Assembly: GCF_040412425.1 (NCBI RefSeq)
Contig: NC_089782.1
Location: forward strand, 46,578,322-46,642,321
Length of the DNA stretch: 64,000 bases
DNA from: Macrobrachium rosenbergii
Taxonomy: Eukaryota; Arthropoda; Malacostraca; Decapoda; Palaemonidae
Reading direction: 5' to 3'
Under the pieces are notes generated by a model. The model searched no databases. It was not told where the DNA came from and saw only the letters and a program-made list of their open reading frames with translations. Made by a program: the position numbers and the translations under genes. Below, piece after piece: positions 1 to 9,870 of this stretch. Within the stretch, counting starts at the first letter, position 1. Every line of letters starts with the position of its first letter.

Positions 1-588
1 TGAAATAATTAATCAGCCTCATCTATGGTGAACCAATCTGGCATCATCCATCATTGAGTCAGGCTCGTCCTCCATTCCACTACTACTAACAGATGATGGT
101 AGATTGGTTACTGGCCCTCAGCAAGAGGCTGAACTGCTTCATCGAGCTTTTGAAGCTAAGCAATCAGCTGAGGATGTCCCTCTCCCTGATACTTGTCATC
201 CTGAACCTATTCTTACAAAATTTGCACTTTGCTCAAAGAATGTTAAGAAAAATCTTGATACTGTACAGTAATCTTGATAGCTGGGGTGGAGGAGATCCTG
301 ATAGTTTCTCCCCTTTAGTAATACAGTGGCTGTTCCAAAGAGTGGCATATCTGCAGACTGCAGTAACTACAGAAACATTTCTATTCTCCCTGTGCTCTCC
401 AAAGTCACAGCAAAACTAATTTTTAAGCCAGTATACTGTACTGTATATGTATGAGGAATCTAAAGGATTGTTAACTGATAGTCAATATGCATACAGAAAG
501 CAATTAGGTACCTGAGATGCCCTTTTAAACTGGACATGCCATTTACAAGAGAACCTTGATAATGGTTTTGAGTGCAGAGCAATTCAAA
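1..588 (+). mobile_element. LINE (Jockey/CR1-type) fragment, upstream part of RT region, decayed
   Basis: Frame-shifted remains of a non-LTR retrotransposon ORF2. Near 135-270 one frame reads FEAKQSAEDVPLPDTCHPE followed by KFALCSKNVKK; another frame then continues SNLDSWGGGDPDSFSPL, the usual segment just before the first RT motifs. Around 478-585 the reading ends in YRKQLGT, DALLNWTCHLQ and FECRAIQ, which in intact relatives is followed at once by the DFSAAFD catalytic block. Several frameshifts and stops show that it is dead. The missing continuation is found at about 3571, so this is the left half of a LINE interrupted by a later insertion. The clade name is from memory of decapod LINEs; the RT identity is firmer than the clade. 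Confidence 0.75.
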
Positions 589-853
589 ATGACATTTTTA
601 TGATAAAATAAAACTTTATATATACTTACCAAGTAATCACATAGCTATTGGTTCCCTAACCTACGGCAGCTTAGAAATTCAAAATTACCACAGTGTGTAG
701 GTGACAATGGCCCGCCACCATCTGGGACTCAAGGAAACAAACGAGCGGACAGCTCAATTCGTTTTATGCTCTTATGTTCATGCAAGGGGAGGAGGGAGGG
801 CTCCGATCATGTAGTTACTTAGTAAGTATATATTTTATCATAAAAATGTCATT
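589..853. repeat. Inverted terminal motif pair of the DIRS-like element
   Basis: The motif at 589-609 recurs as an exact reverse complement at 833-853 (ATTTTATCATAAAAATGTCAT across the junction). The similarity extends inward over a TATACTTACCAAGTAATCACAT-like stretch matched by ATGTAGTTACTTAGTAAGTATA. A third, direct-orientation copy of the ACTTACCAAGTAATTACATAGCT-like motif begins near 866. This arrangement fits DIRS termini, where inverted repeats and an internal complementary region guide circle formation. Confidence 0.6.
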
Positions 854-1363
854 TTTATATAAGTAACTTACCAAGTAATTACATAGCTGATTCCACATTG
901 TAAGGTGGTGGGAAAGAGCACGGACATATTCTATTCCAAAACATTAAGTAAGTAGTGAGTTTGAACTAGAAAGATCGCTAACATTGAATAAATGTTTGTT
1001 GTTTCCTCACCTGTTGAGAGAGTTGCTGCAGGAAGGTACTGCCTCTGGTCAGCGCTTCTCTCAACTTGTAGTGGACGTGGCAGTATAGCTAAGGGTCACC
1101 ACTACATTAGTGGGAAACTTTGCAGCGGAGGAAGTACACCGTATGCTGACAAAGTTTTTAAAAGATGCCTTTGTCCTGGGTGAAGACCAGAATGAAAAAT
1201 GAAAACACTGTCACCTACACCCCAGAATAAAACCAAAAAACCCAACCATTATCAAAGATAGAGTACGAACTGGTGGGTACTCCAAGTACAATGTACCCCC
1301 AGGCTTCCCAATGACTCAAAACCTTAAGTCAAGGCGAGTGAATATCAAAGGAACAGATAGATT

Positions 1364-3463
1364 CCTCATGCTTCCTCTCCCAGCACCATGCCAGCCACGG
1401 ATAAAGGTCCTAAAGTCCTACAATTTTCAAATACAGTTTCTATGGCCTTGAGGTAGTGTGAGGTGAATATGGACTTGCATCTCCAGAACGTCGACTCTAG
1501 GATTTAAGAAAGAGGCAAGTTGTGTTTAAAAGTGAGGGAAGTTGCTACTGCCCTAATTTCGTGAGTCTTAACCTCAAGTAGAGGAAAAGCTTCTTCCTGG
1601 ATCTGAGAGTGGGCTTCTAATATTAATTCTCTCAGAAAAAAGGATATGGCATTTTTGGAGAGCAGGCAAACTGGGTTTTTAACAGAGCACCAGAGGTTGC
1701 TCGAAGGTCCTCTAATCTTTTCCGTCCTCTGAGGAACCTCACTGGGCAGAGGAGTCTTTCTTCTTCCTCAAGCCCTAAGATATCCATAAGGTTCTTGATG
1801 ACGAAGGACCTAAGCCAGGGTTTAGAAGGGTCCTTGTTCTTTGCGAGGAAACCAAGAGAAAGAGAGCAGACTGCATCCTCTTGTGCAAAGCCTATTCTCT
1901 TGTCTATTGCTTGTAACTCGCTAATACGTTTGGCAGTAGCGAGAGCCGTTAAAAAGAGAGTCTTTTTCGTGAGATTCCTGAGGGAAACAGAAGGAAGAGG
2001 TTCAAATTGAGGACCTGAGAGCCACTTCAGTACAATGTCGAAGTTCCAAGAGACGTTGGAAGAACTATCTTTCTTGGACGTATTGAAGGATTTGATCAGG
2101 TCACTGATATCTTGATTAGAAGAGAGGTCCATTCCTCTGTGCTTAAAAACTGAGCTGAGCATCGACCTATACCCTCTGATGGTAGAGGTCGATAGCTTCC
2201 TGATGGACTTTAGGAATATCAAAAAGTCGGTTATTTGGCTTATAGATGTCTCAGAAGAAGAGACGTTATGGTGGCTGCACCACCTTCTGAAGACTGTCCA
2301 TTTTGATTGGTAGAGCTCTGTAGAAGAAGCTCGTCTGCATTTCACAAATGCCTCTGCAGCTTGTCTCGAAAACCCTTTTGCTTTGATAAGGCACTTGACA
2401 GTCTGAAGCCTGTCAGGGCCAGAGCGGATAATCCTTGGTGGAATCTGAGGAAGTGGGGTTGTCTGAGCAGAGACCGTTTTTGAGGAAGAAGTCTTGGGTA
2501 GTCTTACCAGGAATCGAATCAAGTCTGGAAGCCATTCCTTGTTTGGCCAAAATAGGGCTACAAGGATGTTCTGATGCGTTGACAGCTTGTTGATTACTTC
2601 CTGATCATTCCGAAAGGAGGGAAGGCGTATACATCTAAGTTTGTCCAGTTCAAAAGCATGGCGCCCGTGCTCCATGCTTGAGGATCTGGGACCGGAGAAC
2701 AAAAGAGGGGCAGACAGTGGTTTCTTGATGTTGTGAAAAGAACCACTGTGGGTTTGCCCCACAGTTTCCAAAGCTTGTCGCAGACTACTGGATTTAAGGT
2801 CCATTCGGTTGGAAGGACCTCTTAGAAGCGGCTTAATTCGTCCGCAATCACGTTCATCCTCCCTTGACTGAACCAGGTGACAAGAGAGACTTGGTTCTCT
2901 TTCACCCACATAAGGAGATCCTTCCCCATTTCGTACAGGGAGAAGGAATGAGTGGCCCCCTATTTGCGAATATATGCAAGAGCTGTGGTGTTGTCCGCGT
3001 GTACTACAATCTTCTTGCCGCAGACCAGATCCGAGAAGTATTGAAGGCCCAAGTGAACTGCTCTCAGTTCCTTTATGTTGATGTGAGCATTCTGTTGTTC
3101 TGTAGTCCATGTTCCGGAGACTTCCTGACCTACCAGAAGCGTGCCCCAGCCTAGGTCGGAGGCATCTGAATAAAATTGAAGGTCTGGGTGCACTGGGAGA
3201 TGAGACTTCCCTTCCCAAAGTCTCTCTCTGCAAGACCACCACTGGAGATCCTCTTTGATTTCCGACGTAATCGGGAAGATGAAAGAGTCTGGTTGGGTTT
3301 TTCTGCACCAATTCGCTTTGAGGAAAAACTGAAGGGGTCTCATGTACAGTCTGCCTAGATTTACAAACTGCTCTACTGAAGCAAGGGTCCCCAGAAGACT
3401 CATCCACTGCACTGCCGAGCAGGAAGGAAGAGCAAGGAACTGACTGATGCTCCAACCATCCAA
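1364..3463 (-). pseudogene. DIRS-like RT(end)-RNase H-tyrosine recombinase coding remnant
   Basis: RNase H is readable at 2960-3463: YSDASDLGWG, then INIKELRAV and VHADNTTALAYI supply the D-E-D carboxylates (residues 100, 132 and 157 of that frame). Further downstream another frame carries the tyrosine recombinase: a SAM-like core-binding region (SSTELYQSKWTVFRRWC ... STIRGYRSMLSSVF) and the first catalytic Arg in ATAKRISELQ (residue 510 of the 1632-3455 frame). After the stop at 1632 a shifted frame supplies the H-x-x-R box (HEIRAVATS, codons at 1552-1563). After another shift comes FTSHYLK with the candidate nucleophile Tyr (codon 1453-1455), ending in MVLGEEA-stop near 1364. All catalytic boxes are visible but spread over at least three frames, so it encodes no working enzyme. 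Confidence 0.8.
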
Positions 3464-3570
3464 AAGGGATGGGTGAATAGATGGTTCAAACTAAATGATC
3501 CTAATAATTTTTTACTTTACACACTATCGCCCTCCCGCCTGACATGGGAAATACAGCTATCCTAACAGAG

Positions 3571-4792
3571 AGGTAAGATTCATTTAAAAGATTCAGAATG
3601 TTGGAGTGGGTGGATATGTTTTAGGATTACTTCAAGATTTCCTTATAAGTAGGCATCAGCAAGTTACTGTTGATGGGATCTTCAGCAAACAAAGACCTAT
3701 TGTGCCTGGAGTTCCACAAGGTAGTGTTCTTGGTCCACTGTTATTTTTAGTGTACATAAGTGATATGGTTGTTAGCCTGGAAAACAAGACTGTTCAGTAA
3801 GCTGATGATGCAACACTTGTAGGTGTAGTATAGCCTCCACTTATGAGAAATGAAGCTGCCCTCAGCCTTAATCGGGACATGGACCAGATCAGTGAATGGT
3901 GTAGTCGGTGGAATATAAGGCTGAACTCCAGTAAAATTAAAACACTATTGATTAGCATATCTCGTACAGATTTTCAACTCCATCCTCCCCTTCAGATGGA
4001 TGGAACTCTGCTGAATGAGTCTGAATCTTCAACTACTCTAGGTGTAACTTTTGACTATCATCTTACTAATAAAAGATGATGAAGTTACAATTATTTGTTC
4101 ATAAAGCCTCATACATTTTTAACACTGATAAAATCAGTGCAGCCTGTTTTAGGTCATTTGTTCTTCCTGTACAGAATACTGTTCTCTGGTGTGGATGTCT
4201 GCTTCTGCCATAGGTTTATCTCTTTTAGATAGAGTGGTTCATGGTGGTAGGTTTCTGTTTCCTAATATTAGCAGTTATGACTTGGACCATCGACTGATGG
4301 TCTCATTTGGTAATTTTTTATAAGTTGTATTTTAAAAAAAATTTTGCAATTGATCCCTGATCCCCTTTTCCTGCCGAGAGCAACCAGTTTCACTGAACAA
4401 CAGCACCAATATGCAGTAAATATGCCTCACTCTTGAACTTCTCAGTTCCAGAGGTCCTTTATTTCTAACATCATTGGACTGTAGAACAGCCTACCAGAGG
4501 ATATCATGAAACTGGAACTTCAGGAGTTCAAGCGAAGGTGCACTGCACTACTACAATAATGCAATTCTCCTTGTAGGCTATTTTAATAATTTACTTACAT
4601 TTTTATTTACTTGTTAATTTATCTATTTTTCTGATATCTGATCTCCTTTTCTGTATTTCCCCTTACCTTCTGTTACTTTTTTCAAATAAATACCATATTC
4701 TTCAAAAGCTTGTACTTCAAGTCTGCCCCTATGGGCTTATTCCATATGAATAGGGTTCGTCTTCTGAATAATAATAATAATAATAATAATAA
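3571..4792 (+). mobile_element. LINE (Jockey/CR1-type) fragment, downstream part with (TAA)n tail
   Basis: It continues the LINE of 1-588. NVGVGGYVLGLLQDFLISRH leads to VPGVPQGSVLGPLLFLVYISD, the classic RT motif. Next comes a damaged YADD box in which Tyr has become a stop (TAA at about 3798-3800, then GCTGATGATGCA). NRDMDQISEWCSRWNIRLNSSK and LGVTFDYHL follow near 3870-4060. Beyond 4080 the frame is broken but EQQHQYAVNMP (about 4395) and a decayed NSLPEDIMKLELQEFKRR (about 4485-4540) remain. The 3' end is an untranslated region with AATAAA-like sequence, a GGGCTTATTCCATATGAATAGG motif and a terminal (TAA)n run. About ten codons (the DFSAAFD block) are missing at the insertion point. Confidence 0.8.
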
Positions 4793-5950
4793 AATAGCAA
4801 ACAACATATTCTTTACATTAAGATAGGGAGGCAATAAATCTTAATTCCAGTACAGTAATTAAAATTAATAAGGAGAGGCATTCATCCATAGAAGGGATTA
4901 CAGCATAGACTATAGCCTATGGAGGGACTGGGCCTAAGTTATTTTATTATTAATTTTCCATATAAAATTCTTTAAAAAATAACAAATGTAAAGTATTATT
5001 TTACTTTATTGAATTTTGGACTTGAAAATATAATTTGCCTATGTTCTAATGTGTGCTTTGAATGTTCCTGACATTTATTTCATTACCAAATGAGTACTTT
5101 TGCACAGAGGCTAGTGGACCCACCCTTATATCTTACAATTTGAGGGACCATAATGTGAAAGCTGTGTTTTCTGAAGGGGAAAATCACAAAATGAGAGGTT
5201 ACTTCCTTCTGGACTTCTGGCGCTTGCCTCAGTGCCGTTAACCCCAATTATCCAGCTTACGGTGCCATTACCTGGCCTTACGGTGCTGTAAGTGCTATTT
5301 ATTCTTCCCATTATAATTATGATGCTTTGGGTTACAGTGATTTTCAGCACACAGCGCGCCTCAGGGGACGAAACCCCTGCCGTAAACCGGGGACTGCCTG
5401 TACAAGGGTGTTAAGCCCATTGATAGTTCTCATTCAGAGGTATTTTATGGAATGTTTTTATACTAATATCATGCACTACAGTAAGGATATTGTATTGTGG
5501 ATTAGGTTAGGTGGTGAATGTCAGAAACATTCAAAGCACACATTAAAACATAAGAAAATTATTTTTTTATAAGACAAAATACGACGGTGATTTAAAGTAA
5601 AATATGATAAATGTAAAGGTAACGGCTGCACAAAGATACAGTTTATTAGTATAAGTTTTTGGCTAAACAATATAACAAAGGGTGTATATGTTGCAGTACA
5701 GGAGAGATAGTCTGAGATATTTACCATTTTTTTTCTATATTTTTACTTTCCTCCATGAGGGGCTGGCAGTAAACAAGGCGTCCCGGTGAGCTTCTCCTAT
5801 ATAGAGTACCGGCCCCTCGGAGATTTACAAAGAAACATAATATACAGCATAAAAACAATATACGGTTCTCATTATCCCTGTGAGTCTCTTAAATTATCTC
5901 CCCTGTACTGCATCAGCCTATTTACCCCTTTTTATACTATTTAATCAAGT
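4793..5950. other. No gene recognised
   Basis: AT-rich sequence with only short open frames that have stops in every direction and no splice-framed homology. The stretch 5190-5420 is GC-richer (alternating GGTGCCATTACC / CTTACGGTGC phrases) and may be a diverged interspersed repeat, but no family was recognised. Confidence 0.5.
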
Positions 5951-6229
5951 TGAGTACATCTTAGTTTAACCAGACCACTGAGCTGATTAACAGCTCTCCT
6001 AGAGAGGGCTGGCCTGAAGGATTAGATTTATATTACGTGGCTTAGAACCAACTGGTTACCAGGAGCAACGGGACCTCAGCTTATTGTGGAATCTGAAACA
6101 CACTATGACAAAATGAATTTCTATCACCAGAAATAAATTCCTCTAATTCTTCATTGGCCGGTAGGAGAGTCGAACACTGGGCCAACAGCACGCTAGCTGA
6201 GAGCTCTACCCACCCCTCCAATGAAGAAC
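5951..6229 (-). mobile_element. SINE family A (tRNA-related), near full length
   Basis: Reverse-strand copy of the ~275-bp repeat seen intact at 46078-46354. Shared landmarks in order are CCAATGAAGAATTAGAGG, TTTATTTCTGGTGATAGAAA, GATTCCACAATAAGCTG, AACCAATTGGTTCTTAGC, CTTCGGGCCAGCCC, GCTGTTAATCAGCTCAGTGG and GTCTGGTTAAAC. The head (about 6150-6229) keeps a degraded tRNA-like portion. The copy is diverged (for example ACACACTATGACA in the middle). Confidence 0.85.
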
Positions 6230-6249
6230 TAAAAATGGTAAAACTAAGC

Positions 6250-6450
6250 AAAAGCTCTTCATGGGGTATTACTTTGGAAACTGATTTTTCTTATAGCATT
6301 TTGGATGCTTATCAAGAATTTACTGTTAGTTTTTGTTGGTCAACTGTCATTAACCGCAGAAGTTGTATGCTGGCCATCCTGGAACGCTATCGCACATGTG
6401 CAGTGTTACAGGGGAGTGTTCGGTAAAAAGTGGAGTTTCCTTCCCCTGGG
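6250..6450 (+). repeat. Diverged copy of the foldback family seen at 28284-28876
   Basis: ATGGGGTATTACTTTGGAAA, then TTCTTATAGCATTTTGGATGCTTAT and GTCATTAACC, matches the left arm of the palindromic element at 28300-28400 (ATGGCGGGTATTCAGCGAG, CTTATAGTATTTTGGTTGC, CTGTAATTAACC). It is only partly preserved, and the following sequence to 6480 differs. Confidence 0.55.
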
Positions 6451-6492
6451 GGTCCAGGGGGCTCCGCACCCCGGCTAAGTAACACTGTCTGC

Positions 6493-6512
6493 TAGGTTAG
6501 GTTAGGTTAGGA
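6493..6512. repeat. Short interstitial (TTAGG)n telomere-type tract
   Basis: Three to four consecutive TTAGG units, the canonical arthropod telomere repeat. It is far too short to be a telomere and is flanked by ordinary sequence. A looser GGTTAGG-rich patch occurs at 27612-27680. Confidence 0.6.
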
Positions 6513-9489
6513 TAAGTTGGGTTAGTACAGTTCCTTTTATAATAGGTTACCTTAGCCAATGCCTTCTTAAACATACGGCTCCCTAATGACTTGCACATGC
6601 ACAGGACCATTCCATAACAACTAAACAACAGTCAGTTCTTTCTCCCAGTGATTTCCCCCACCCAAAACCCCGCGTTCCCAAAGGGTCCCCGTTGGGTGGA
6701 TATAAGGTTAATGGGCCTAATAATTGACCAATAATAAACAACACCACCTCCTTCATCAGCAATTTCCAAGGTAGGCTAATAGCAGTGCGGAATTTCTGCT
6801 TGGAGCCGATTTACCCAAAAAATTATATTTAGGCTACAAACGATATCTTCTTGCAGCCATTTCCTTTACAGTTACCCAAAACTTCACCAAAAGTAATTCG
6901 GCCAGCCAGGGGAAAGTCCGGAAGTGCGAATCCCCACATAAACTAGCCTACAGTAGGCCATCATCCTCCACAATAGCCTACAGCTGATAAGCCTAGGCTA
7001 TTTCCTTATCGTGGCTTCACTCAACCCCTTCACCAATAGGGGTAACAGTACTTATCTAAAAAAACAACATTAATTTCATCGTAAGCTTGCCTAGGCCTTG
7101 ACTAGCTTTTACAAATGGCCTCGGTCAAATCAGCAATGCTACGTTTGGCCCCAAGCTATCTAGCCTAATTTACTTAGGTTACTTGATCAGATTTATGTAG
7201 CTCACCTTAATGATATTTCCTTTCTTGGTTTTCCTATAAAAGATCTTCTGTTTTCTTTCCTGTAAACCCATTTTAACACCAATTTGTACACATTTCACTA
7301 TCTACGAAATGGCTTTGCACGTTGTTAACCTGTTTGTTTGGTTTGGACTACTACTACTACTATCTCATCCGGTAAACAAATTCTCCTATGCAACGGCTCT
7401 CTCTCTCTCTTTCTCTATCTCTCTTTCCAATGTGAATCTTACAATATGTGGTGCAATAACCATTCATCTACATTCTGCATTGCCACAAGATGCACATTTG
7501 GTAGAAATTCAAATAGAATGCATCATGTAGTTCGCTTTTATTTGATGGGTAAATGCGAAAATGTATTGTTTGTATATTTAGTGTAGATCATAAATGCAAA
7601 CAAGATTTTAACACAGTATACATGTACGTATAGTGTAAATCATAAATTTATTAAATATATTAAATATTTTACACGAGTTTGTCTTAAGGCTCTCTAGGAA
7701 TTAAATTAAAAGGGCTGATTAAGAGAATGGAAATCTATTTCATAATGGCAGTATGGAGGTAAGAAATACTGCGATAATTTTAAATGGTTGAACATTTAAA
7801 CTTTTGTGACAGGAAGATAACTATCATTAATAAGAAACTGTGCTTAAACGCTAAAAATTAGGCAAACATAAGAGAAAATAAGACGATGAAGGTAGGCTAA
7901 ATTTCAACTGGAAGTGTTGGTAAAGTAGGATATATTGATAGTAAATTGTGGCTATGACAGGTTTATTAACCACACAGAGACAATTAAGATTACATTTCCG
8001 GTAATCCTTCAAGACTTACATCGTGGTTAGATTTTTATTTTAATGTGATTAAACTTGTGTAATTTAATCCATAACTTTGAAGAATGTTGGTGTTACCTCA
8101 AATTTTGACACTGAATTCAGCATTGCAAGATATAAATGAAAGATATGATCATGAGTTTTTTCATTAAAAAGCGCAAAATAATTGTAAAAGAACAGTTAAT
8201 AAATCGTCATAGGAATAAAAAAAATGACGGTAAATTGGGGTTTACTGTTGTTTTATGCCTTCCTTCTTCCTTTTTAAAAATCATACTCCGTCGAACGCAC
8301 CATATAGGACTAGCATATTTATTCATCATGTACACTCTGATGAACACATGCAGGTCCAGAATATTAGCCGCGCGGCTCACAAGGAAGAGAAAAAATTACG
8401 TCAGAAAAGGAAAAGAACAACAAACAGTTTGTAATACATCACAGAAATTAATGGGAATCTCTGCTTAACAAGACAAAAAAAAAAAGAATTAAATAACCGA
8501 GCAAAATAAGAGGAAAAATAGAACACTTTAAACCACACCGTAGGAATGCACTTAAACTCAACTTTAAAAACCTTATCACTGGAATAAAAAGAAAGTGATA
8601 GTAGGTGTTTTGACATTAAATTGTGTGTTTGATGGAAAAAAGATAGCAAAAGTACCTTTAAAATAATAGTTGGGAAAACGAAAAATGCACATTATAATTG
8701 CCATTATAGGCAGCATTAAAGTTAACGGGCCGTTAAAAGATAAACCACCCCGTAACACTGTAAACATTCCTTCTGCTACTACTACTACTACCATTCAGCA
8801 ACCATGGTGATGTAAGAATTTAGCATTTAATTTTGATTCTTGTCAGTCATAGCAGACTATACAACTGAATGTCCAATGAGGGAATTGTCAAATATTCACA
8901 TAGATTCATTTCATCTTATTTCTGGTCCAGTTGTGCACTGTTATTCTTTACCAAACCTAAATTAAGGAGATTAGGCATTAAATGTTTACGCGACTTACGC
9001 TGGGAAATGCCAAAAGTTTTCTCAATTTCTGGAGTCTGCTATTATTTTACAAACAAATTACCAAACACTGAATTCAGGGTTTCAGAATTCAGTGTTTCAG
9101 TGCCTAATACGTGAGGCAAGAGATTGACAAACGTTTGTCCTTCCAGAGTATGGTCAAGACATGGTTACTGTAGGTAAATGGGTAAATGTTTCCTATTAAA
9201 CTAGAATTGCCTGCACTAATGAAGTATGGTATTATAATAGTTGTTGATGCAATTCTGGTTGAATTTCATATCAAGGCAATTTTTTATACAAATGCATGGA
9301 TACCTATTACTACTCCCATTAGGTTTCACGGCTGTGTCTAATGGTAATTGGAACAAAGGTTGGACACTAGGCTAGTTTCTTGATGATGGGGAGCAAAAGC
9401 GGGTGTAAAACACGAATTTACTATAACCTAACCTGATGTAACTGAAGATGTCAGGGCTTTCATGCAGTTCTTACTAGGTAATTCTAAAT
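6513..9489. other. No gene recognised; unassigned sequence
   Basis: 6513-7100 is GC-richer and has a repeat-like feel (CCCAAAGGGTCCCCGTTGGG dyad near 6680), but no family could be assigned. 7100-9489 is AT-rich. The small open frames near 7309-7586, 8136-8468 and 8869-9114 have no recognisable domain, no convincing splice structure and AT-driven composition. Confidence 0.5.
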
Positions 9490-9870
9490 ATTAGCCCCGC
9501 GCCTGTTTTTACCTTGGAAACTGGTTTTTTCTACACTTTTAGGGCTTCTGATACGGGCGGTGCATTTGTTTGTTGTCGGCCAAGTGGAATGTCCCTTCGC
9601 TGTGTTTAGTACTGGCCCGGGGCGGGCCATTACCCATACGTTAACAAGTTATTGCACTTGCCGGAAGGTCTATGAACCGTTCCAAACAGACATACCCATG
9701 CTCTGTCTTGTAAAGATTGCGTATGGAAACCCCTTGTTGGATGGACTTCAGGGGTTTATTACAGGTTAATTACATTCATGTGACAAAAATTGAAGATAAA
9801 TCCATAATTAGCAACCAAAAAGCTGTAGAAAAAGTCAAGTTAGAAGGAAATTGCCGCCGCGGAGCTACTA
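9490..9870 (+). mobile_element. Foldback-family copy, one arm
   Basis: Matches the middle and right arm of the 28284-28876 element: CTTGGAAACTGGTTTTTTCT, TGGAATGTCCCTTCGCTG, AACAAGTTATTGCACTTGCC, then GAAACCCCTTGTTGGATGGA and the GGTTAATTAC motif. Termini are degraded (GCGGAGCTACTACTTAGATC at the right). The left arm is largely missing here. Confidence 0.7.

Larger units (their letters stand above)
589..3570 (-). mobile_element. DIRS-like (tyrosine-recombinase) retrotransposon, truncated and frameshifted, inserted in the LINE
   Basis: Between the two halves of the LINE lies an antisense block containing, in order on the minus strand, the end of an RT, an RNase H and a tyrosine recombinase. 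That order and the recombinase in place of an integrase are diagnostic of DIRS-type elements. The upstream RT core and gag are absent; recognisable RT sequence stops near 3475. At the other end, 589-640 and 813-853 carry inverted copies of an AT-rich terminal motif (ATGACATTTTTATGATAAAA and its complement), as expected for inverted or split terminal repeats. The span 640-1360 is non-coding element sequence. No target duplication is obvious. The 3570 boundary is approximate (about 20 bp). Confidence 0.75.

Noticed and set aside
6493..6512. Telomere
   Set aside because: Only three to four TTAGG units inside ordinary sequence.
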